Assembly: GCA_028697875.1 (NCBI GenBank)
Contig: JAQVEQ010000005.1
Location: 1-27,617 of the forward strand
DNA: 27,617 nucleotides
Direction: 5' to 3'
Source of the DNA: Novosphingobium sp.
GTDB lineage: Bacteria; Pseudomonadota; Alphaproteobacteria; Sphingomonadales; Sphingomonadaceae
Part shown: positions 23,783 to 27,617 of the stretch, in pieces
How positions within the stretch are numbered: the first letter of the stretch is position 1
Layout of the letters: each line of letters opens with the position of its first letter
Position numbers and translations under genes: made by a program
The notes under the pieces: model-generated
What the model saw: only the letters and a program-made list of their open reading frames with translations
What the model was told of the DNA's origin: nothing
The model's database searches: none

Positions 23783-24243
23783 GCGACGAGTCCAGGAAAT
23801 TCACGGTCGAGGAAGTGGACGGCGTTTCCGCGCCGCCCCGCGCCCGCGTGGAGGATGCGCCGGCCGCGGAACACAAGCCGGACTATCTCGAAGGCTTCCT
23901 CAGGGAAAAGCCGCAGGGCGTGGCCCCGGGCGAACCGGGCGGGGAACTCTACGAAGGGGTGATCGCGGCCCTGCGCGAAATCTTCGATCCCGAAATTCCC
24001 GTGAATATCTACGACCTCGGCCTTATATACGGGGTGGACGTGTCCAGCGACGGCGACGCCAAGGTGACGATGACGCTGACCACTCCGCATTGTCCGGTGG
24101 CGGAATCGATGCCGGGCGAAGTGGAGCTGCGGATCGGTGCGGTGCCGGGCATTCGCGACGCCGAAGTCGCTATCGTGTGGGACCCGCCGTGGGACCCGTC
24201 CAAGATGAGCGACGACGCCAAGCTCGAACTGGGAATGTTGTGA
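23779..24243 (+). CDS. sufT: SUF-associated DUF59 (MIP18-family) protein
   Basis: This 154-residue protein has a low-complexity N-terminal 55 residues rich in Glu, Pro and Ala. A DUF59 domain follows: LREIFDPEIPVNIYDLGLIYG (about 65-85) and TTPHCPVAES with C105. This matches SufT/PaaD-like proteins that help Fe-S cluster transfer. The start overlaps the sufS stop by 4 bases (ATGA), and the stop overlaps the sufA ATG by one base. DUF59 proteins are regularly found at the end of alphaproteobacterial suf operons. Confidence 0.9.
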   Translation: MSDESRKFTVEEVDGVSAPPRARVEDAPAAEHKPDYLEGFLREKPQGVAPGEPGGELYEGVIAALREIFDPEIPVNIYDLGLIYGVDVSSDGDAKVTMTLTTPHCPVAESMPGEVELRIGAVPGIRDAEVAIVWDPPWDPSKMSDDAKLELGML

Positions 24244-24599
24244 TGACCGAAACCAAAACGCGCGCACGCCCTGCCGCCGTCATCCTGACGCCGTCGGCCG
24301 AGCAGCGCATTGCCGACCTGATGGCCACGGCGCCGGACGGCGCGATCGGGGTCAAGCTGTCCACGCCGCGCCGGGGCTGTTCCGGCCTCGCCTATTCGGT
24401 CGACTACGTGACCGAGGCCGATTCGCTGGACGAACGGATCGAAACGCCGGGCGGCACCTTCTTCATCGACGGCGCCAGCGTGCTCTACCTCGTCGGCAGC
24501 ACGATGGACTGGAAGGAAGACGACTTCACCGCCGGCTTCACATTCGAAAATCCCAATGCCAAGGGCACGTGCGGCTGCGGCGAAAGCTTTACGGTCTGA
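24243..24599 (+). CDS. sufA: A-type Fe-S carrier SufA
   Basis: A protein of 118 residues with the ligand cysteines C46 (RRGCSGLAY), C110 and C112 (KGTCGCGESF). It is the second A-type carrier in the window, distinct from the ErpA-like protein at 1039. It starts at the ATG in TGATG, one base into the sufT-like stop. It is the last gene of the operon; only 17 bases separate it from the convergent lipoprotein gene, and no hairpin is seen there. Confidence 0.95.
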   Translation: MTETKTRARPAAVILTPSAEQRIADLMATAPDGAIGVKLSTPRRGCSGLAYSVDYVTEADSLDERIETPGGTFFIDGASVLYLVGSTMDWKEDDFTAGFTFENPNAKGTCGCGESFTV

Positions 24600-24616
24600 C
24601 CTGACGCGGCTCTTGC

Positions 24617-25030
24617 CTACCGTCGCCGCAGCGCCGCCACGCAGGCCGCGCGGTCGACATCCTGCCCATCGCTTTCGCGCCGCGCATCGACATAGGCGGC
24701 ACGCGGGTCCGCCCCTTGCGCGGGCGGATAGAGATAGACGTCCAGCACGCACGGACGGCCGCTGAACTGCAGCTTGCGCGCATCGCCTTCGATCACGTCG
24801 AGGCGCGGCTGGCCGAATTGCCGCACCAGCGCGCCGGCATCGGCGCCGATCACCCCTTCGAGGCCGGGCATGTCCATGGCGTGCGCCGGCCGCCAGCGCG
24901 GGGCCGGACGCTGGGGCACGGTGGGCGGCACCCGGGAGGCGTCGCCGCCCGACGGGCGCGGCTGGCCGGGACTGGCACAGGCCGCGAGCAGGGGCAGCAG
25001 GGCAAGGGGCAGGATCAGCTTGGGCGACAT
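24617..25030 (-). CDS. Small lipoprotein of unknown function
   Basis: A protein of 137 residues with a lipoprotein signal: LLPLLAAC with the lipidated cysteine at C18. A Pro/Arg-rich linker follows. The mature part contains GADAGALVRQFGQPRLDVIEGDARKLQFSGRPCVLD, which resembles the fold of SmpA/BamE-like small lipoproteins (a G-x-x-x-x-L-v-x-x-F-G-x-P pattern followed by a strand with W/Q), with two cysteines that might form a disulfide. The resemblance is weak, so no name is given. It is transcribed towards the suf operon. Confidence 0.7.
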   Translation of the reverse strand: MSPKLILPLALLPLLAACASPGQPRPSGGDASRVPPTVPQRPAPRWRPAHAMDMPGLEGVIGADAGALVRQFGQPRLDVIEGDARKLQFSGRPCVLDVYLYPPAQGADPRAAYVDARRESDGQDVDRAACVAALRRR

Positions 25031-25165
25031 CGAGGCTCTTTCGGCTTGCTGCGCGGGAATTGCGGCGGCCTTTGCTTCAAGTCAACGCACAAGGTCCGTT
25101 CGGCTTCCACGATCGGCCAATCGCGGCTAAGCGCCTCGAACCCGCAGTTTCGAACAGGAAGATCC

Positions 25166-26161
25166 ATGTCCGCTCCCCGATACGATGTTCTGGCCATCGG
25201 CAATGCCATTGTCGACGTGATGTCCCCCTGCAAAGACGAACTGATCGAGGAACTGGGCCTTGTGCGCGGCGGGATGATGCTGGTCGACATGGACCGGGCG
25301 CATGAGCTGTACGATGCGATGGGCCCGGCACGGGAGATTTCGGGGGGTTCGGCGGCCAATACCCTGGCGGGCCTTTCCGCGCTCGGCATGCAGTGCGCCT
25401 TCATCGGCCAGGTGGCGGACGACCAGCTGGGCGAAGTCTTCGCCCACGACATCCACGCTGTCGGCATCGATTTCGACACGGCCACGCGGGCCGGCCCGCC
25501 TTCGACCGCGCGCTGCCTGATCTTCGTCACGCCCGACGGGCAGCGGACGATGAACACCTTCCTCGGCGCATCGCAGTTCCTGCCCGCCGATGCGCTGGAC
25601 GAGGAACTGATCGCCAGTGCTTCCGTGCTGTTCCTCGAAGGTTACCTGTGGGACCCGGAAGAGCCGCGCGCCGCGATGAAGAAAGCGATCGCCGCCGCCA
25701 AGGCCGCCGGGCGCAAGGTGGCTTTCACCTTGTCCGACGCCTTCGTGATCGAACGCCACGGCGACGATTTCCGCGCCCTGATCGAAGCGGGCGAGATCGA
25801 CATTCTCTTCGCCAACAAGGTCGAACTGACGGCACTCACCGGTGAAGACGATTTCGAAGCCGGGATCGCGTCCCTGGCGCCGCTCGTACCCACTCTGGTC
25901 GTTACTCGCAGTGAAGAAGGCGCGGTGGCCGTCAACGGGGCGGAACGGGCCGAAGTCGCTGCAGATCCGGTGGCCGACGTGGTCGATACGACCGGGGCGG
26001 GCGACCTGTTCGCGGCGGGCTTCCTGGCAGGCCACGTGCGCGGGCAAAGCCTGCGGCACTGCCTCGCCATGGGCGCGGTCGCGGCGGCGGAAATCATTTC
26101 TCACTACGGTGCGCGGCCGGAAGAAGACCTGAAGGACCTGATGAAAAAACGATTCGGATAG
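25166..26161 (+). CDS. PfkB-family carbohydrate kinase, probably adenosine kinase
   Basis: A protein of 331 residues. The N-terminal GNAIVDV and GGSAANT (60-66) are the PfkB family substrate region, and the C-terminal DTTGAGDLFAAGF contains the catalytic base D280. Adenosine kinases of alphaproteobacteria share the long N-terminal lid and this GGSAANTLAGLS pattern; ribokinase or fructokinase activity cannot be excluded by sequence alone. The start at ATG 25166 follows AGGAAG. No operon partner is within 100 bases on either side. Confidence 0.85.
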   Translation: MSAPRYDVLAIGNAIVDVMSPCKDELIEELGLVRGGMMLVDMDRAHELYDAMGPAREISGGSAANTLAGLSALGMQCAFIGQVADDQLGEVFAHDIHAVGIDFDTATRAGPPSTARCLIFVTPDGQRTMNTFLGASQFLPADALDEELIASASVLFLEGYLWDPEEPRAAMKKAIAAAKAAGRKVAFTLSDAFVIERHGDDFRALIEAGEIDILFANKVELTALTGEDDFEAGIASLAPLVPTLVVTRSEEGAVAVNGAERAEVAADPVADVVDTTGAGDLFAAGFLAGHVRGQSLRHCLAMGAVAAAEIISHYGARPEEDLKDLMKKRFG

Positions 26162-26309
26162 AATCGTTTACCGCACTTTACCGTTGCAGCATTTGCCGTC
26201 TCGCACCCGTTCTGCCGGAATGTGGGGCGGGATGGGCAAAGGCATTCGCGCCATGGGCGCAAGCCGTGTAGCTTTGCTGCAAAGAATGGCAGGGTGAGGA
26301 AGCGGTACG

Positions 26310-27320
26310 ATGGAAGTGGTCCTGGTTTACGACATGCGCGCGCCGGATTTCGCGGCGCCGCGTTCCGCAATATTTTCCGCAGCGCTCGACATCGCGGCAT
26401 GGGCCGACGATCTCGGGATCGATGTGATCGGCTTCGGCGAACATCACCAGTCGGACGATGGCTACAACCCGTCGCCGCTTGTCATGGCTGCCGCCGTTGC
26501 CGGACGGACGAAGCGGATCACGCTCCGTTCCGCAGTCCTTCTTGCCTCGTGCTACGACCCGGTGCGCTTGGCCGAAGACGTCGCTGTGCTGCAGATCGTC
26601 AGCGGCGGGCGTTACGAACTGGGGTTGGGCTTCGGCTACCGGCCCAAGGAATTCGCGATGTACGGCCGGCGGGAAGAAGACCGTTTCGAACATACTTGCG
26701 CGGTGGCGAAGCTGCTCAAGCAGGCATGGACGGGCGAACCTTTCACATATGAAGGGCGTCCGGCCCTGGTCTCTCCGCTGCCGGAAAAGCCGGTGCCGAT
26801 CATGCTCGGCGGGATCGCGCCGAAGGTCGCCCGCGCCGCGGCTCATGTCGCGGACGGGCTGCTGGTGCCGCTGTTCGGGCCCGCGCCGTGGGAAACCTAT
26901 CGCGAGGAATGCCGCAAGGCGGGCAATCCCGACCCGGGCGACTATCCGAAGCAGGGGCCGGGCTTCCTGTGGATTTCCGAAGATCCGGAGCGCGACTGGG
27001 AGTGGCTCATGCCGCACATCCGGCATGTGATGCATTCCTACGCGCAATTTACTGCCGAATCGCAGCACGAGACGGTCAGTCCCTATTCCACCAACATCAC
27101 CGACGAATCGATCCGCGAGAGCGGCGAATACCAAGTGCTGACACCCGACCAGGCGGTGGAGCTGGTGAAGGGCCTCGGGGACAACAGTTCGCTCTATCTC
27201 TCCCCGTTGTTCGCCGGGATCGCTCCGGAAAAGGGCTGGGAAATGCTGCGGCTCTACGAACGCGACGTCCACCCGCACGTGCCGCAAGGCGTGAAGCCGA
27301 AATGGCGGCATACCGATTGA
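26310..27320 (+). CDS. LLM-class flavin-dependent oxidoreductase
   Basis: A protein of 336 residues of the luciferase-like monooxygenase superfamily. Typical elements are FGEHHQSDDGYNPSP (42-56), the segment ASCYDPVRLAEDVAVLQIVSGGRYELGLGFGYRPKEFAMYG, and PIMLGGIAPKVARAA. These proteins use FMN or F420 with a TIM-barrel fold; the substrate is not identifiable. GAGGAAG precedes the ATG at 26310. It stands alone between the kinase and a cytochrome b gene. Confidence 0.86.
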   Translation: MEVVLVYDMRAPDFAAPRSAIFSAALDIAAWADDLGIDVIGFGEHHQSDDGYNPSPLVMAAAVAGRTKRITLRSAVLLASCYDPVRLAEDVAVLQIVSGGRYELGLGFGYRPKEFAMYGRREEDRFEHTCAVAKLLKQAWTGEPFTYEGRPALVSPLPEKPVPIMLGGIAPKVARAAAHVADGLLVPLFGPAPWETYREECRKAGNPDPGDYPKQGPGFLWISEDPERDWEWLMPHIRHVMHSYAQFTAESQHETVSPYSTNITDESIRESGEYQVLTPDQAVELVKGLGDNSSLYLSPLFAGIAPEKGWEMLRLYERDVHPHVPQGVKPKWRHTD

Positions 27321-27349
27321 GCGAGGCTGTGCGGGCGATGACGTAAGCA

Positions 27350-27377
27350 GGCGCTTATCCCGCACGAAATAAGCGCC
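27350..27377. repeat. Hairpin after the LLM gene
   Basis: GGCGCTTAT (27350-27358) pairs perfectly with ATAAGCGCC (27369-27377) around a 10-base loop, 30 bases after the LLM stop. There is no T-run, so an intrinsic terminator is not certain. A second short hairpin (GTGGG/CCCAC, 27397-27410) lies before the cytochrome b gene. Confidence 0.5.
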
Positions 27378-27443
27378 CGTGCACTCGCGGGTGCGGGTGG
27401 GGCACCCCACTATCCGGGCATTCTTCATGCCAGGGATAGATTC

Positions 27444-27617
27444 ATGACTGCTGCCTTGCCTGCGCCGCGCCGCTGGGACCCCATCGTCAAGCTGACCCAT
27501 TGGGGGATCGTGATCGCCGTAATTCTCAATGCCCTCGTCACCGGGGAGGGGAGCGGCTGGCATATCTGGGTCGGCTACGGTCTTGCGGCCCTGCTGGGCC
27601 TGCGTCTGCTATGGGGC
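27444..27617 (+). CDS. Cytochrome b561-type membrane protein (N-terminal end only)
   Basis: The first 58 codons lie in the window and the gene continues past the right edge. RRWDPIVKLTHWGIVIAVILNALVTG has the early THW histidine and first membrane helix of dihaem cytochrome b561/Ni-Fe-hydrogenase-type cytochrome b proteins, and a second helix starts at WVGYGLAALLGLRLLWG. These pass electrons in the membrane, often to a c-type cytochrome. AGGGA is 7 bases before the ATG. The remaining heme ligands are outside the window. Confidence 0.75.
   Translation, partial: MTAALPAPRRWDPIVKLTHWGIVIAVILNALVTGEGSGWHIWVGYGLAALLGLRLLWG

Noticed and set aside
26178..27563. A 461-codon open frame antisense to the LLM oxidoreductase
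   Set aside because: It is shadow coding opposite a recognised LLM protein, spanning the intergenic hairpins.

Overview
The window is chromosomal DNA from a high-GC alphaproteobacterium. A sphingomonad (order Sphingomonadales, Erythrobacteraceae-like) is the best guess. The pointers are the gene order rplM-rpsI, a PopZ-family protein, a CtaA/Cox15-type heme A synthase, a fused ThiS-ThiG protein, and a suf operon carrying a DUF559 gene between sufB and sufC. The placement is inference from gene content and style, not from a marker comparison. Coding density is high, most genes are housekeeping, and I see no insertion sequence, prophage, CRISPR array, tRNA or rRNA.

Left part (1-5.7 kb): the tail of a SleB-type cell-wall hydrolase meets a convergent erpA-xth pair at a strong hairpin. 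A CBS-domain protein and a small membrane protein follow, divergently transcribed. A long leftward cluster then reads PCMT-like methyltransferase, TolC-family outer-membrane protein, PopZ-like protein, hot-dog thioesterase and a thioredoxin-like [2Fe-2S] ferredoxin. The tolC reading frame is interrupted by one in-frame TAA; everything on both sides of it stays in frame.

Middle (5.7-13.6 kb): class I fumarase, a small membrane protein, a metallophosphoesterase and another small membrane protein run rightward. They meet the leftward group ctaA-cutA and rplM-rpsI. A MerC-domain membrane protein is divergent from ctaA and is followed after 16 bases by the ThiS-ThiG fusion. A 17-bp palindrome sits directly upstream of merC. 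An unrecognised 175-residue protein follows, with a CtrA-box-like sequence in front of it.

Right part (13.6-27.6 kb): an acyl-CoA synthetase, a lipoprotein gamma-glutamyltransferase and pyrD are leftward. A 347-base non-coding interval then separates pyrD from the suf operon. That interval has two strong intrinsic terminators and a candidate small RNA or leader. The suf operon (Rrf2 regulator, sufB, DUF559, sufC, sufD, sufS, sufT-like, sufA) is tightly packed, and most junctions are ATGA or GTGA overlaps. A convergent small lipoprotein, a PfkB-family (adenosine-type) kinase, an LLM-class flavin oxidoreductase and the start of a cytochrome b561-type protein complete the window.

A theme is Fe-S metabolism. 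The whole SUF assembly machine, two A-type carriers (ErpA and SufA) and Fe-S client proteins (class I fumarase, [2Fe-2S] ferredoxin) are all within 25 kb. The observations most worth a second look are the stop codon in tolC, the terminator-rich interval before suf, and the DUF559 protein with an altered active-site region inside the suf operon.
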